From assembly GCF_039535475.1 (NCBI RefSeq), contig NZ_BAAAXG010000026.1:992001-1056000 (forward strand): 64,000 bases of DNA. The letters are read 5' to 3'. Shown one piece after another: positions 9,365 through 21,326 of the stretch (positions are counted from its first letter, which is position 1; every line of letters starts with the position of its first letter). The notes under the pieces are model-generated. The model was not told the DNA's origin. It saw only the letters and a program-made list of their open reading frames with translations, and did not search any database. The position numbers and the translations under genes were made by a program. The stretch comes from Streptomyces showdoensis (GTDB lineage: Bacteria > Actinomycetota > Actinomycetes > Streptomycetales > Streptomycetaceae).

Positions 9365-9939
9365 GCGTCCGCCCCCTCCGGCTCGCCCTTCTCCCCCTTG
9401 GACACGGCGACCTGCTGGACGGTGCCGGGGGCGGCCTCGGTGACCATGCCCCGGTAGTAGTCCTGCTCGTCCATGCCCGGGTAGATGGCGTGCGGGGTGT
9501 CGACCATGGTGTCCTCGAGGCCCGCGAGCAGCTGCTCCTTGGTGTAGATCAGGTTCTCGCGGGAGGAGTCGGCCAGTTCGAACTCGTTGGTCATCGTCAG
9601 CGCCCGCGTGGGGCACGCCTCGATGCACAGCCCGCACAGGATGCAGCGGGCGTAGTTGATCTGGTAGACGCGGCCGTAGCGCTCGCCCGGGGAGTAGCGC
9701 TCCTCCTCCGTGTTGTCCGCGCCCTCCACGTAGATGGCGTCGGCGGGGCAGGCCCAGGCGCACAGCTCGCAGCCGACGCACTTCTCCAGACCGTCGGGGT
9801 GACGGTTGAGCTGGTGCCGGCCGTGGAAGCGGGGCGCCGTCGTCTTCTGCTGCTCCGGGTACTGCTCGGTCAGCCGCTTCTTGAACATGGCCTTGAAGGT
9901 CACGCCGAAGCCGGCCACCGGATTCTGGAAATCAGACAC
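9361..9939 (-). CDS. nuoI: NADH-quinone oxidoreductase subunit I (two 4Fe-4S clusters)
   Basis: Ferredoxin-like subunit passing electrons through clusters N6a and N6b to subunit B; 192 residues. Two CxxCxxCxxxCP motifs are clear: [12 protein letters not shown] and [12 protein letters not shown]. An ATG exists 18 bases further upstream inside nuoH, but the GTG used here has AAGGAG seven to eight bases before it and gives the usual start [15 protein letters not shown]. The gene overlaps the nuoH stop by 8 bases, indicating coupled translation. Confidence 0.95.
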   Translation of the reverse strand: MSDFQNPVAGFGVTFKAMFKKRLTEQYPEQQKTTAPRFHGRHQLNRHPDGLEKCVGCELCAWACPADAIYVEGADNTEEERYSPGERYGRVYQINYARCILCGLCIEACPTRALTMTNEFELADSSRENLIYTKEQLLAGLEDTMVDTPHAIYPGMDEQDYYRGMVTEAAPGTVQQVAVSKGEKGEPEGADA

Positions 9940-11296
9940 CGTCCGTCTCCTTTCCATCAGTCGCCGTAGCGGAATCGGGGCCACCGCTGACGATCAGCTC
10001 CCGCTCGTGGCGGGGCCGACGCCGCGGTACGGGCGGCAGGGACTGTCCGGGCCGGGGCGGTACGGGGAAGCCTCCGGCCATCGGGTCGAACGGGCGGGTG
10101 TCCGCCTCCTCCGAGGCGGCGGCCGCCTTGCCCTTGCGGTCGCGGAAGACGTCGACCACGAAGGAGATCAGCAGCACGCCGAGGACGGCCCCGGCGACGT
10201 ACAGCACGATCGACTGGAAGTCGTAGTTCTCGTTGCGCAGCGCCCGGACGGTGGCGACCAGCATCAGCCAGACCACGGAGACCGGCAGCAGCACCTTCCA
10301 GCCCAGCTTCATCAGCTGGTCGTAGCGGACGCGGGGGAGCGTGCCGCGCAGCCAGATGAAGAAGAAGAGGAGCAGCTGGACCTTGAGGACGAACCAGAGC
10401 ATCGGCCACCAGCCGTGGTTGGCGCCCTCCCAGAAGCCGGAGATCGGCCAGGGGGCGCGCCAGCCGCCCAGGAACAGGGTCACGGAGACCGCCGAGACGG
10501 TCACCATGTTCACGTACTCGGCGAGCATGAACAGCGCGAACTTGATGGACGAGTACTCGGTGTTGAAGCCGCCGACCAGGTCGCCCTCGGACTCCGGCAT
10601 GTCGAAGGGGGCGCGGTTGGTCTCGCCCACCATGGTGACGATGTAGATGATGAAGGAGACCGGCAGCAGCACGACGTACCAGCGGTCGGCCTGCGCCTCC
10701 ACGATCGTCGAGGTCGACATCGACCCGGAGTAGAGGAAGACCGAGGCGAACGCGGCGCCCATGGCGATCTCGTACGAGATCATCTGCGCGGCCGAGCGGA
10801 GTCCGCCGAGGAGCGGGTACGTCGAGCCGGAGGACCAGCCGGCGAGCACGATGCCGTAGATGCCGACGGAGGCGACCGCGAGGATGTACAGCATCGCGAT
10901 CGGCAGGTCGGTCAGCTGCATCGTGGTGCGCTGGCCGAAGATCGACACCTCGTTGCCGGCCGGGCCGAAGGGGATGACGGCGATGGCCATGAAGGCGGGG
11001 ATGGCGGCGATGACCGGAGCGAGGACGTAGACGACCTTGTCGGCCCGCTTGACGATCAGGTCCTCTTTGAGCATCAGCTTCACGCCGTCGGCGAGCGACT
11101 GGAGCATGCCCCAGGGGCCGTGCCGGTTGGGGCCGATGCGCAGCTGCATCCAGGCGACGACCTTGCGCTCCCACACGATGGAGAAGAGCACCGTCACCAT
11201 CAGGAACGCGAAGCAGAAGACCGCCTTGACGAGGACGAGCCACCAGGGGTCGCGTCCGAACATGGACAGGTCTTCGGCGGCGAGCAGCGTGTTCAT
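9932..11296 (-). CDS. nuoH: NADH-quinone oxidoreductase subunit H
   Basis: Heel subunit of complex I that forms much of the quinone chamber; 454 residues with about eight membrane helices. Signature loops are [16 protein letters not shown] near residue 55 and the acidic quinone-site loop [20 protein letters not shown] near residue 230. A roughly 60-residue Arg/Pro-rich cytoplasmic tail follows the last helix. The start is fixed by ATGA overlap with nuoG. The open frame runs on through nuoG out of phase, which is a shadow. Confidence 0.96.
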   Translation of the reverse strand: MNTLLAAEDLSMFGRDPWWLVLVKAVFCFAFLMVTVLFSIVWERKVVAWMQLRIGPNRHGPWGMLQSLADGVKLMLKEDLIVKRADKVVYVLAPVIAAIPAFMAIAVIPFGPAGNEVSIFGQRTTMQLTDLPIAMLYILAVASVGIYGIVLAGWSSGSTYPLLGGLRSAAQMISYEIAMGAAFASVFLYSGSMSTSTIVEAQADRWYVVLLPVSFIIYIVTMVGETNRAPFDMPESEGDLVGGFNTEYSSIKFALFMLAEYVNMVTVSAVSVTLFLGGWRAPWPISGFWEGANHGWWPMLWFVLKVQLLLFFFIWLRGTLPRVRYDQLMKLGWKVLLPVSVVWLMLVATVRALRNENYDFQSIVLYVAGAVLGVLLISFVVDVFRDRKGKAAAASEEADTRPFDPMAGGFPVPPRPGQSLPPVPRRRPRHERELIVSGGPDSATATDGKETDGV

Positions 11297-13772
11297 GCCT
11301 CCACCTCCGTGAGGGTGGCCGGGCCGATGCGGACCAGGTCGCCGGGGCGGGCGCCGGTGCCGGCGAGGACGCCGCGGCCGGCCGAGTTCAGCGGGAGCCA
11401 GACCACCCGGTCGGGCATCTCGGTGACCTGGAGGGGGAAGCGGACCGCGCCCGCGGGCCCGGTCACTTCGAGCGTGTCGCCGTCCTTGACGCCGGTCGCG
11501 GCGGCGGTGCCGGCGGAGAGCCGGGCGACGGCCGCGTGCCGGGTGCCGGCCAGCGCCGTGTCGCCCTCCTGGAGGCGGCCGAGGTCGAGCAGCAGCCGGT
11601 GCCCGGCGAGGACGGCCTCGCCGTCGGCCGGCCGCGCCGCGGCCTGTCCGGGCTCGGCGGGCTCGCCGGCCCGCTCGCCGGTCCAGCCGCCGAGCCGGTC
11701 CAGCTCGCGCCGGACGGCCCGCAGGTCGGGCAGGGCGAGGTGGGCGTCCATGGCGTCGGCCAGCATGTGCAGCACGCGGGCGTCGGCGGGCGGCAGCGTC
11801 CGGGTCATCTGCTCCGGCTTCAGCGCGGCCTCGAACATCCGGGCGCGGCCTTCCCAGTTGAGGAAGGTGCCGGACTTCTCGGCGACCGCGGCGACCGGCA
11901 GGACCACGTCGGCGCGCTCGGTGACCGCGCCGGGCCGCAGCTCCAGCGAGACCACGAAGGCGGCGTCGAGGGCCTCGCGGGCGCGGGCCGGGTCGGGCAG
12001 GTCGTCCACGTCGACGCCGCCGACGAGCAGCGCGCCGAGTTCGCCGGTGGCGGCGGCCTCGACGATCTGGCCGGTGTCGCGGCCGTAGCCGTGCGGGAGT
12101 TCGCGGACGCCCCAGACGGCGGCGACCTCCTCCCGGGCGCGCGGGTCGGTGGTGGGCCGGCCGCCGGGCAGCAGCGCCGGGACGGCGCCCGCCTCGATCG
12201 CGCCGCGCTCTCCGGCCCGGCGCGGGATCCACACCAGCTTGGCGCCGGTGGCGGTGGCGGCCCGCAGCGCGGCCGTGAGCGCTCCGGGGACCCCGGCGAG
12301 CCGCTCGCCGACGGCGATGACGGAGCCGTCCTGGCGCAGCGCCTCGGCCGCGGCGAGACCGTCCGCGGAGAGCCCGACCCGGGAGGTGAGGGCGTCGAGC
12401 CACTCGGTCTCGGTGCCGGGGGCGGCGGCGAGCAGGGTGCCGCCGGTCTTCTCCAGGCCTCGGGTGGCGTACGCGGCGACCGCGAAGGTCCGCTGTCCGT
12501 GCTTGCGCCAGGCCTTGCGCAGCCGCAGGAAGACGCCGGGCGCCTCCTCCTCGGACTCCAGGCCGACGAGCAGCACGGCGGGCGCGGCTTCGAGGGAGGT
12601 GTACGTGACCCCCGCGCCGTCCAGGTCGCGGCCCCGGCCGGCGACGGCGGAGGCGAGGAAGTCGGCCTCCTCGCCGGAGTGGACGCGGGCCCGGAAGTCG
12701 ACGTCGTTGGTGTCGAGGGCGACCCGGGCGAACTTGGCGTACGCGTAGGCGTCCTCGACGGTCAGCCGCCCGCCGGCCAGGACTCCGGTGCGGCCGCGGA
12801 CGAGCCCGCGGGCCGCGGCTTCGAGCGCCTCGGGCCAGGAGCTCTCCTCCAGGACGCCGGTCTCCGGGTTGCGGACCAGGGGGGTGGCCAGCCGGTCGCG
12901 CTGCTGCGCGTACCGGAAGCCGAACCGCCCCTTGTCGCAGATCCACTCCTCGTTGACCTCGGGGTCCTCGGCGGCGAGCCGTCGCACGACCTTGCCGCGG
13001 CGGTGGTCGGTGCGGGTCGCGCAGCCGCCCGCGCAGTGCTCGCAGACGCTCGGCGAGGACACCAGGTCGAAGGGGCGGGAGCGGAAGCGGTAGGCGGCCG
13101 AGGTCAGCGCGCCGACCGGGCAGATCTGGATGGTGTTGCCGGAGAAGTACGACTCGAAGGGGTCGCCCTCGCCGGTGCCGACCTGCTGGAGCGCGCCGCG
13201 CTCGACCAGCTCGATCATCGGGTCGCCGGCGACCTGGTTGGAGAAGCGGGTGCAGCGCGCGCAGAGCACGCAGCGCTCGCGGTCGAGCAGCACCTGGGTG
13301 GAGATGGCGACCGGCTTCTCGTACGTCCGCTTCCTCCCCTCGAAGCGGGACTCGGCCTGCCCGTGGGACATGGCCTGGTTCTGCAGCGGGCACTCGCCGC
13401 CCTTGTCGCAGACCGGGCAGTCCAGCGGGTGGTTGATGAGCAGCAGCTCCATCACGCCGTGCTGGGCCTTCTCGGCGACCGGCGAGGTCAGCTGGGAGCG
13501 GACCACCATGCCGTCGGTGCAGGTGATGGTGCAGGAGGCCATCGGCTTGCGCTGGCCCTCGACCTCGACGATGCACTGGCGGCAGGCGCCGGCCGGGTCG
13601 AGGAGCGGGTGGTCGCAGAAGCGGGGGATCTCGATGCCGAGCTGCTCGGCCGCCCGGATCACCAGGGTCCCCTTGGGGACGGAGATCTCGATGCCGTCGA
13701 TGGTCAGCGTGACGAGGTCCTCCGGCGGCACGGCCGCGGCCCCGCCCCCTCCCGGGGCGGACGTGGTGACTG

Positions 13773-13776
<4 letters not shown>
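11293..13776 (-). CDS. nuoG: NADH-quinone oxidoreductase subunit G
   Basis: Large iron-sulfur subunit of the peripheral arm, 827 residues. In order: a 2Fe-2S ferredoxin domain ([19 protein letters not shown], then C84), the histidine-ligated cluster region [18 protein letters not shown], a CxxCxxC 4Fe-4S set (CVLCARC), and the N7-type cluster CEHCAGGC with a later CDKGRFGF. A molybdopterin-oxidoreductase-like domain follows. It keeps the N7 cysteines, as E. coli and Thermus enzymes do. It overlaps nuoF upstream and nuoH downstream by 4 bases each. Confidence 0.96.
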
Positions 13777-15121
<1,345 letters not shown>

Positions 15122-15122
<1 letters not shown>

Positions 15123-15861
15123 CACTCCCCCTCCTCACGGGCCGCCTCGCCCCGCGGGTGGACGATCCGGTGCTGGGGGGTCTCCCCCTTGGCCAGGCGC
15201 AGGCCGACGAGCGAGGCGGGGCCCGCTCCGCCTGTGGCCCCGACGGCGCCCTCGCGCTCGTCGGGGAAGCCCGCGAGGATGCGGGCGGTCTCCTTGAAGG
15301 TGCACAGCGGTGCGCCGCGGGTGGGGGCGACGGGACGGCCGGCCACCAGGTCGTCGACGAGCCGCTTGGCGGAGTCGGGCGTCTGGTTGTCGAAGAACTC
15401 CCAGTTCACCATCACGACGGGCGCGAAGTCGCAGGCCGCGTTGCACTCGATGTGTTCGAGGGTGACCTTGCCGTCGGGGGTGGTCTCGTCGTTGCCGACG
15501 CCGAGGTGCTCCTTGAGCTCCTCGAAGATGGCGTCGCCGCCCATGACCGCGCAGAGCGTGTTGGTGCAGACGCCGACCTGGTAGTCGCCGGAGGGCTTGC
15601 GCCGGTACATCGTGTAGAAGGTGGCGACGGCGGTGACCTCGGCGGTGGTCAGGCCGAGCATCTCGGCGCAGAACCGCATGCCGGTGCGGGTGACGTGGCC
15701 CTCCTCCGACTGCACGAGGTGCAGCATCGGCAGGAGCGCGGAGCGGGACCCCGGGTAGCGGTCGATGATCGCCTTCGCGTCCTCCTCCAGCCGGGCGCGG
15801 ACCTCGGCGGGGTAGTCGGGCGCGGGCAGTTGGGGCATCCCGAGACTGGTGTGTCCGTCCG

Positions 15862-15865
<4 letters not shown>
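15122..15865 (-). CDS. nuoE: NADH-quinone oxidoreductase subunit E (2Fe-2S)
   Basis: Thioredoxin-fold subunit carrying the off-pathway N1a 2Fe-2S cluster; 247 residues. The four ligands appear as [13 protein letters not shown] and [14 protein letters not shown]-terminal extension of about 70 residues rich in Gly/Ala follows the core, so the protein is longer than E. coli NuoE (166), a common actinobacterial trait. The start overlaps the nuoD stop in an ATGA, and the gene runs into nuoF. Confidence 0.96.
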
Positions 15866-17180
<1,315 letters not shown>

Positions 17181-17184
<4 letters not shown>

Positions 17185-17912
17185 GAGTACGACCTCCGCT
17201 GGTCCGGAGCCGGAATCTGGGCGCCCTTGTACTCGACGGCGATGCCGCCGAGGGGGTAGTCCTTGCGCTGCGGGTGGCCCGGCCAGTCGTCCGGCATCAT
17301 GATCCGGGTGAGGGCGGGGTGCCCGTCGAAGACGATGCCGAAGAAGTCGTACGTCTCGCGCTCGTGCCAGTCGTTGGTCGGGTAGACCGGGACCAGCGAC
17401 GGGATGCGCGGGTCGCCCTCGGGGGCCGAGACCTCCAGGCGCAGCAGCCGGCCGTGGGTGAGCGAGCGCAGGTGGTAGACGGCGTGCAGCTCGCGGCCCT
17501 TGTCGCCCGGGTAGTGGACGCCGGAGACGCCGGTGCACAGCTCGAAGCGCAGGGCGGGGTCGTCGCGCAGGGTGCGGGCGACCCGGACCAGGTGTTCGCG
17601 CTCGATGTGGAAGGTGAGCTCGCCGCGGTCGACGACCGTCTTCCCGATCGCGTTCTCCGGGACCAGGCCCTGCTCCTCCAGGGCGCCCTCCAGCTCGTCG
17701 GCGACCTCGTCGAACCAGCCGCCGTACGGGCGGGAGGCCGGTCCGGGCAGCCGCACCGAGCGGACCAGGCCGCCGTAGCCGGAGGTGTCGCCGCCGTTGT
17801 TCGCGCCGAACATGCCGCGCTGGACGCGGACCTCCTCCCCGTGCTCGCCGCGCTGTCCCGGGAGGTTCTGCTCGCTGAGCTCCTTCTCGGGGTTCGGGGT
17901 TTCGTCGCTCAC
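17181..17912 (-). CDS. nuoC: NADH-quinone oxidoreductase subunit C
   Basis: Peripheral 30-kDa-type subunit that packs against subunit D; 243 residues from GTG. The conserved C-terminal region is present: [21 protein letters not shown] followed by [14 protein letters not shown]. The N-terminal 60 residues are polar and poorly conserved ([20 protein letters not shown]). AAGGG is seen nine bases ahead of the GTG, which overlaps the nuoB stop in a GTGA. Confidence 0.96.
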
Positions 17913-18463
17913 CGGAGCAGACCCTTCATCTCGATGGTGGGCAGCGCCTTGAGCGCCGCCTCCTCCGCCTCGCGGGCCGCCTCCTGGGCGTTCACGCCGA
18001 GCTTGGAGCCCTGGATCTTCTGGTGGAGCTTGAGAATCGCGTCCATCAGCATCTCGGGGCGCGGCGGGCAACCCGGCAAATAGATGTCAACCGGAACAAT
18101 GTGGTCAACGCCCTGCACAATCGCGTAATTGTTGAACATTCCGCCAGAAGACGCGCAAACCCCCATGGAGATGACCCACTTGGGGTTCGGCATCTGGTCG
18201 TAGACCTGCCGCAGGACGGGCGCCATCTTCTGGCTGACGCGGCCGGCCACGATCATCAGGTCGGCCTGGCGCGGCGAGCCGCGGAAGACCTCCATGCCGA
18301 AGCGGGCCAGGTCGTAGCGGCCGGCGCCGGTCGTCATCATCTCGATGGCGCAGCAGGCGAGGCCGAAGGTCGCGGGGAAGACGGAGGCCTTCCGGACCCA
18401 GCCCGCGGCCTGCTCGACGGTCGTCAGCAGAAAACCGCTGGGCAGCTTCTCTTCGAGTCCCAT
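17909..18463 (-). CDS. nuoB: NADH-quinone oxidoreductase subunit B (cluster N2)
   Basis: Holds the terminal 4Fe-4S cluster N2 that reduces menaquinone; 184 residues. The tandem cysteines Cys37-Cys38 ([10 protein letters not shown]), Cys103 (GVCASSGG) and Cys132 (LPGCPPRPE) give the full ligand set. GAGGAG lies five bases before the ATG. The gene is 17 bases downstream of nuoA, the only non-overlapping junction in the first half of the operon. Confidence 0.97.
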   Translation of the reverse strand: MGLEEKLPSGFLLTTVEQAAGWVRKASVFPATFGLACCAIEMMTTGAGRYDLARFGMEVFRGSPRQADLMIVAGRVSQKMAPVLRQVYDQMPNPKWVISMGVCASSGGMFNNYAIVQGVDHIVPVDIYLPGCPPRPEMLMDAILKLHQKIQGSKLGVNAQEAAREAEEAALKALPTIEMKGLLR

Positions 18464-18480
18464 GGGTGCTCCTCAGCCCC

Positions 18481-18840
18481 TCAGTCCCATTCCAGGCCGC
18501 CGCGCCGCCACACGTAGGCGTAGGCGACGAAGACGGTGAGCACGAAGAGCAGCATCTCCACGAGCCCGAAAAGCCCCAGGGCGTCGAAGGTGACGGCCCA
18601 GGGGTAGAGGAAGACGATCTCGATGTCGAAGACGATGAAGAGCATCGCCGTCAGGTAGTACTTGATCGGGAAGCGGCCGCCTCCGGCCGGAGTGGGCGTC
18701 GGCTCGATGCCGCACTCGTAGGCCTCAAGTTTTGCCCTGTTGTACCGCTTTGGCCCGATTAGCGTGGCCATGACCACGGAGAAGATCGCAAACCCCGCAC
18801 CCAGGGCACCGAGCACGAGGACGGGCGCGTACGCATTCAC
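18481..18840 (-). CDS. nuoA: NADH-quinone oxidoreductase subunit A
   Basis: First gene of the complex I operon; a three-helix membrane subunit of 119 residues. The conserved loop KLEAYECGIEPT with its cysteine is followed by FPIKYYLTAMLFIVFDIEIVF, the signature of the family. The GTG start has a purine-rich GGAAGGAGCGAGGAGC leader. The long upstream region carries a Rex-like operator, a Crp-like site and a plausible -10 box, so operon expression is likely tuned to redox state. Confidence 0.96.
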   Translation of the reverse strand: MNAYAPVLVLGALGAGFAIFSVVMATLIGPKRYNRAKLEAYECGIEPTPTPAGGGRFPIKYYLTAMLFIVFDIEIVFLYPWAVTFDALGLFGLVEMLLFVLTVFVAYAYVWRRGGLEWD

Positions 18841-18917
18841 GCTCCTCGCTCCTTCCAGTCGTCCTTGACCGTTGGACCGCACTGCCGGCCTGCGCCTCCC
18901 CGTGGAAGATCGCTCCC

Positions 18918-18935
18918 ATGTGAGGCAGTTCACAA
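18918..18935 (-). promoter_or_regulatory. Rex-like redox operator upstream of nuoA
   Basis: Minus-strand TTGTGAACTGCCTCACAT contains the dyad TGTGA-N6-TCACA; its left half matches the Streptomyces Rex operator (TTGTGAA-N4-TTCACAA) 7/7 and the right half 5/7. It starts 78 bases before nuoA and lies just downstream of a possible -10 (TAAGAT, 18956-18951), a repressing position. Rex control of nuo is known in S. coelicolor; occupancy here is inferred. Confidence 0.65.
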
Positions 18936-18969
18936 GCCTGACTGCCCCGCATCTTAAGCCCGCCCCTCT

Positions 18970-18983
18970 GTGATCTGCGACAC
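18970..18983. promoter_or_regulatory. Crp-like site, nuoA-proximal
   Basis: GTGATCTGCGACAC fits GTG-N6-GNCAC, the Streptomyces Crp consensus as I recall it. A near-identical partner lies 275 bases away on the hydrolase side of the same divergent region. Confidence 0.45.
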
Positions 18984-19156
18984 GGGGTACAGCAACGACT
19001 TTGTGATCTCCACCACCTGACGAAGGATCATGAAGTCGGATGAGCGGTGATCTTGCCACTCGAAGCGCCCAGGTGATCACCAGATGTGACATCCGGACCG
19101 GAAAACGCTGGTCGGAGGGGGTGGCGCACTATCAAGAGTTGGGCCCTACAAGCAAA

Positions 19157-19185
19157 TTGGCAGTGGGACGCGTACGGGTGATAAG
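19157..19185 (+). promoter_or_regulatory. candidate promoter for the NlpC/P60 gene
   Basis: TTGGCA, a 17-base spacer and GATAAG resemble a sigma-HrdB promoter. If used, it would give a leader of about 320 bases. A second, weaker possibility (TTGAAG at 19474, GATAGC at 19496) would give a leaderless mRNA, so the real start is open. Confidence 0.35.
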
Positions 19186-19258
19186 GGATCCGGCCATCGC
19201 CCGGTCGGGGGGTCCGGCGTACCGCGGTGGACGTGTGCACGCGTTCACGAGCCTTGAT

Positions 19259-19272
19259 GTGACCTGCGTCAC
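19259..19272. promoter_or_regulatory. Crp-like site, hydrolase-proximal
   Basis: GTGACCTGCGTCAC fits GTG-N6-GNCAC and differs from the nuoA-side site at two positions only. It forms TGTGA-N6-TCACA with its flanks, so a Rex-type or other CRP/FNR-type protein could also read it. Confidence 0.45.
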
Positions 19273-19330
19273 ACAAGGAACCGGCCTGGAAGAACGGGGC
19301 TTGGCCATCGAGGTGAAGAGGTGGTAAGTG

Positions 19331-19400
19331 ACGGGCAATTCGGACGTTTCATTGAAAACCCGTGATCAAGCCCGCATGGGGCCATGCCCGATTTGCCCGT
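19331..19400 (+). promoter_or_regulatory. possible structured leader of the NlpC/P60 gene
   Basis: Segments ACGGGCAATTCGG and CCGATTTGCCCGT pair over 12 of 13 positions and enclose two smaller hairpins: GTTTC-ATT-GAAAAC and the palindrome GCATGG-GG-CCATGC. Together they could make a three-way junction. Nearer the ATG, GGAACCGC (19480-19487) can pair either with GCGGTTCC (19437-19444) or with GCGGTT (19500-19505). Folding is inferred by eye; chance pairing in GC-rich DNA is a real alternative. Confidence 0.3.
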
Positions 19401-19511
19401 TACGGCGTCAATAAGGGCGCCAAGGAAGCGGATTCAGCGGTTCCGAACGTAACTGTGGCGCAACCCACGTTTCTTGAAGGGAACCGCGAAGCCCTGATAG
19501 CGGTTGTACCC

Positions 19512-20357
19512 ATGTCCCACACCGCTCACATACCCAGCCACCGGAAGCCCCGCCGCAGCGCTTCGAAGCTCGCGTTCCGAGCCGGAGTTGCCGGTGGCGT
19601 CTTCAGCACGATCGCCGTGGCCGGCGCCGCCGCCCCGGCGAACGCCGAGCCGGTGACCGAGACGACCCTCGAGATGCCCACCCTGGGCTCGCTCGACGCC
19701 GACCTCGCCAGCGCCGTCTCCGCCTCCGCCGAGGCGAGCCAGCAGGAGGCCCTCGACCAGAGCCTCGCCGCCCAGGAGGACGCCGCCCTCAAGAAGGCCG
19801 CCTCCGAGGCCAAGAAGGCCAAGGCCGAGGCCGACCGCAAGGCCGAGGCGGAGAAGGCCGAGAAGGCCCGCGCCGAGGCCCGCGAGCGCGCCTCCCGCAC
19901 CGCGGAGCGCACCTCGCTCTCCACGAAGTCCTCCTCGTCGTCCGGCTCCTCCGGCGCCGTCGGCGGCAACTCCGCCTCCAGCAGCGACCAGCAGGTCGCC
20001 ACCGGCTCCGCCGCCGCGATCGTGGCCTTCGCCAAGGCCCAGGTCGGCGACGCCTACGTCATGGGCGGCACCGGCCCCAACTCCTGGGACTGCTCCGGCC
20101 TCGTCCAGGCCGCCTACCGCGCCGCCGGCATCGACCTGCCGCGCATCTCCGGCGACCAGTCGAGCCGCGGCACCTCCGTCTCGCTGAGCAACCTCCAGCC
20201 GGGCGACATCCTGTACTGGGGCAGCCGCAGCGGCTCGTACCACGTCGCCATCTACGTCGGCGGCGGCAAGTACGTCGGCGCGCAGAACCCCTCGACCGGT
20301 GTCGTCGAGCGCTCGCTCGACTGGGACACCCCCTCGGGCGCCGTGCGCATCCTCTGA
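19512..20357 (+). CDS. secreted NlpC/P60 cell-wall peptidase
   Basis: Predicted DL-endopeptidase that cuts peptidoglycan stem peptides; such enzymes act in Streptomyces growth and spore germination. The 281-residue protein has a signal peptide with a basic start and cleavage near ANA-EP (residue 45). An Ala/Lys/Glu-rich coiled coil (about 70-135) and a serine-rich linker follow, then the C-terminal NlpC/P60 domain. Catalytic Cys194 is in NSWDCSGLVQ and His244 in SYHVAIY; the third position is Asn259. An in-frame upstream ATG exists, but it would put the signal peptide far inside the protein. No Shine-Dalgarno precedes the chosen ATG. A strong hairpin ends the unit. Confidence 0.93.
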   Translation: MSHTAHIPSHRKPRRSASKLAFRAGVAGGVFSTIAVAGAAAPANAEPVTETTLEMPTLGSLDADLASAVSASAEASQQEALDQSLAAQEDAALKKAASEAKKAKAEADRKAEAEKAEKARAEARERASRTAERTSLSTKSSSSSGSSGAVGGNSASSSDQQVATGSAAAIVAFAKAQVGDAYVMGGTGPNSWDCSGLVQAAYRAAGIDLPRISGDQSSRGTSVSLSNLQPGDILYWGSRSGSYHVAIYVGGGKYVGAQNPSTGVVERSLDWDTPSGAVRIL

Positions 20358-20376
20358 TCGCACCACCTGCACGTGT

Positions 20377-20413
20377 GAAGGGCCGTCACTCCTCGGGGGA
20401 GCGACGGCCCTTC
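20377..20413 (+). terminator. bidirectional terminator
   Basis: Perfect 11-base stem GAAGGGCCGTC / GACGGCCCTTC with an extra CTCC/GGAG pairing in the loop, followed by TCTCTTT. It lies between two convergent genes and can serve both. Confidence 0.8.
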
Positions 20414-20433
20414 TCTTTGCGGCCTTTCGGGTG

Positions 20434-21303
20434 TTACTCCCGGAATGCCTCGATGATCCGGGCGTAGCTGTCCCCGCCGTGTCCGGCCGCCACGGCCTGC
20501 TCCATCAGCGCCAGGTGCAGCTGCGGCAGCCGGCCGTCGACGCCCCGCGCCTCCCCCGCGTGCAGCAGATGGCCGATGCTCGCGACCTGGACGTCGATCG
20601 TGGCGTCGTCGCCCGGGTACTCCCCCGCGTCGATCTGCTCGGCGTACGTGGTCATGAACCAGGACACCGTGCGCAGCCAGCGCACGGCGAGCGCCGTGAA
20701 CTCCTTCGCCGGCACCCCGTCGGCCCCGGTGAGCGCCGTCGCGTGCAGCCAGCCGCCGAACACCGACCACATCAGGCCGAGCAGACCGGCGTCGTACAGC
20801 GAGGCGAGGCCCGCGTCCGCGCCCAGGTCCACCGGGTCGCCGAGGACGGCGAGCGTCGGGCGGTGCGCGGCGAGCAGCCCGGCGTCACCGGCGTACAGGA
20901 TCATGTTGGCGCTGTCGCCGACCCCGGGCGGGGTGGTCATGATGCCGCCGTCGAGGTAGCCGATGCCGTGCCCCGCGGCCCACTCGGCCTCGGCACGGGC
21001 CTGTTCGGGCGAGCCGGAGGTCAGGTTGACCAGCACCCGGCCCCGCAGCTCCGCGGCGACGGGTTGGAGGAGGGCGCGGACGGCCGGGTAGTCGAGGACG
21101 CAGACCACGACGAGTTCGCCCGCCGCGGCCGCCTCGGCGACGGTGGCGGCGTGCCGGGCGCCGCGGGCGACGAGCGGACCGGCCTTCTCGGGGCTGCGGT
21201 TGAAGACGGTGGTGGGGTGGCCGGCGTCGAGGAAGGCGCCCGCGAGGGCGGCGCCCATCTGCCCGAGGCCGATGACGGTCACTGGAGTGCGCTGCGTGCT
21301 CAT
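20434..21303 (-). CDS. imine-reductase-like NADP-dependent oxidoreductase
   Basis: Member of the beta-hydroxyacid dehydrogenase/imine reductase superfamily, 289 residues. The N-terminal Rossmann motif is GLGQMG (12-17), followed by VFNRSPEKA for NADP. The C-terminal helical domain carries LASLYDAGLLGLMW with Tyr170-Asp171, the place where imine reductases keep their catalytic Tyr or Asp, and GGWLHATALTGADG, typical of that group. The natural substrate is unknown; a 3-hydroxyisobutyrate-type dehydrogenase is less likely because its catalytic lysine motif is absent. It is divergent from a GlxA-type regulator with 102 bases between starts, which suggests direct control. Confidence 0.8.
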   Translation of the reverse strand: MSTQRTPVTVIGLGQMGAALAGAFLDAGHPTTVFNRSPEKAGPLVARGARHAATVAEAAAAGELVVVCVLDYPAVRALLQPVAAELRGRVLVNLTSGSPEQARAEAEWAAGHGIGYLDGGIMTTPPGVGDSANMILYAGDAGLLAAHRPTLAVLGDPVDLGADAGLASLYDAGLLGLMWSVFGGWLHATALTGADGVPAKEFTALAVRWLRTVSWFMTTYAEQIDAGEYPGDDATIDVQVASIGHLLHAGEARGVDGRLPQLHLALMEQAVAAGHGGDSYARIIEAFRE

Positions 21304-21326
21304 GGCTCCACGCTCGCAGCGCGGCG

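Larger units (their letters stand above)
18841..19511. other. 671-base divergent regulatory region, no gene
   Basis: Separates nuoA (leftward) from the NlpC/P60 hydrolase (rightward). Short open frames occur on both strands but lack codon bias. It holds a Rex-like operator, two Crp-like sites, a perfect 10-base palindrome GGTGATCACC (19072-19081), a candidate rightward promoter and paired segments able to fold in the hydrolase leader. The DNA is locally less GC-rich than the flanking genes, as expected of control DNA. Confidence 0.7.

Noticed and set aside
10618..10629. DasR-like core TGGTCTCGCCCA
   Set aside because: It lies in nuoH coding sequence over conserved codons (GETN region), lacks the outer consensus bases, and is not near a promoter.
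19331..19511. c-di-AMP (ydaO-type) riboswitch before the NlpC/P60 gene
   Set aside because: Such switches precede several Streptomyces wall hydrolases, but the conserved blocks I would expect (for example GGGTGAAT and ACAGCTAACC-type segments) are not visible; only unassigned pairing was kept.
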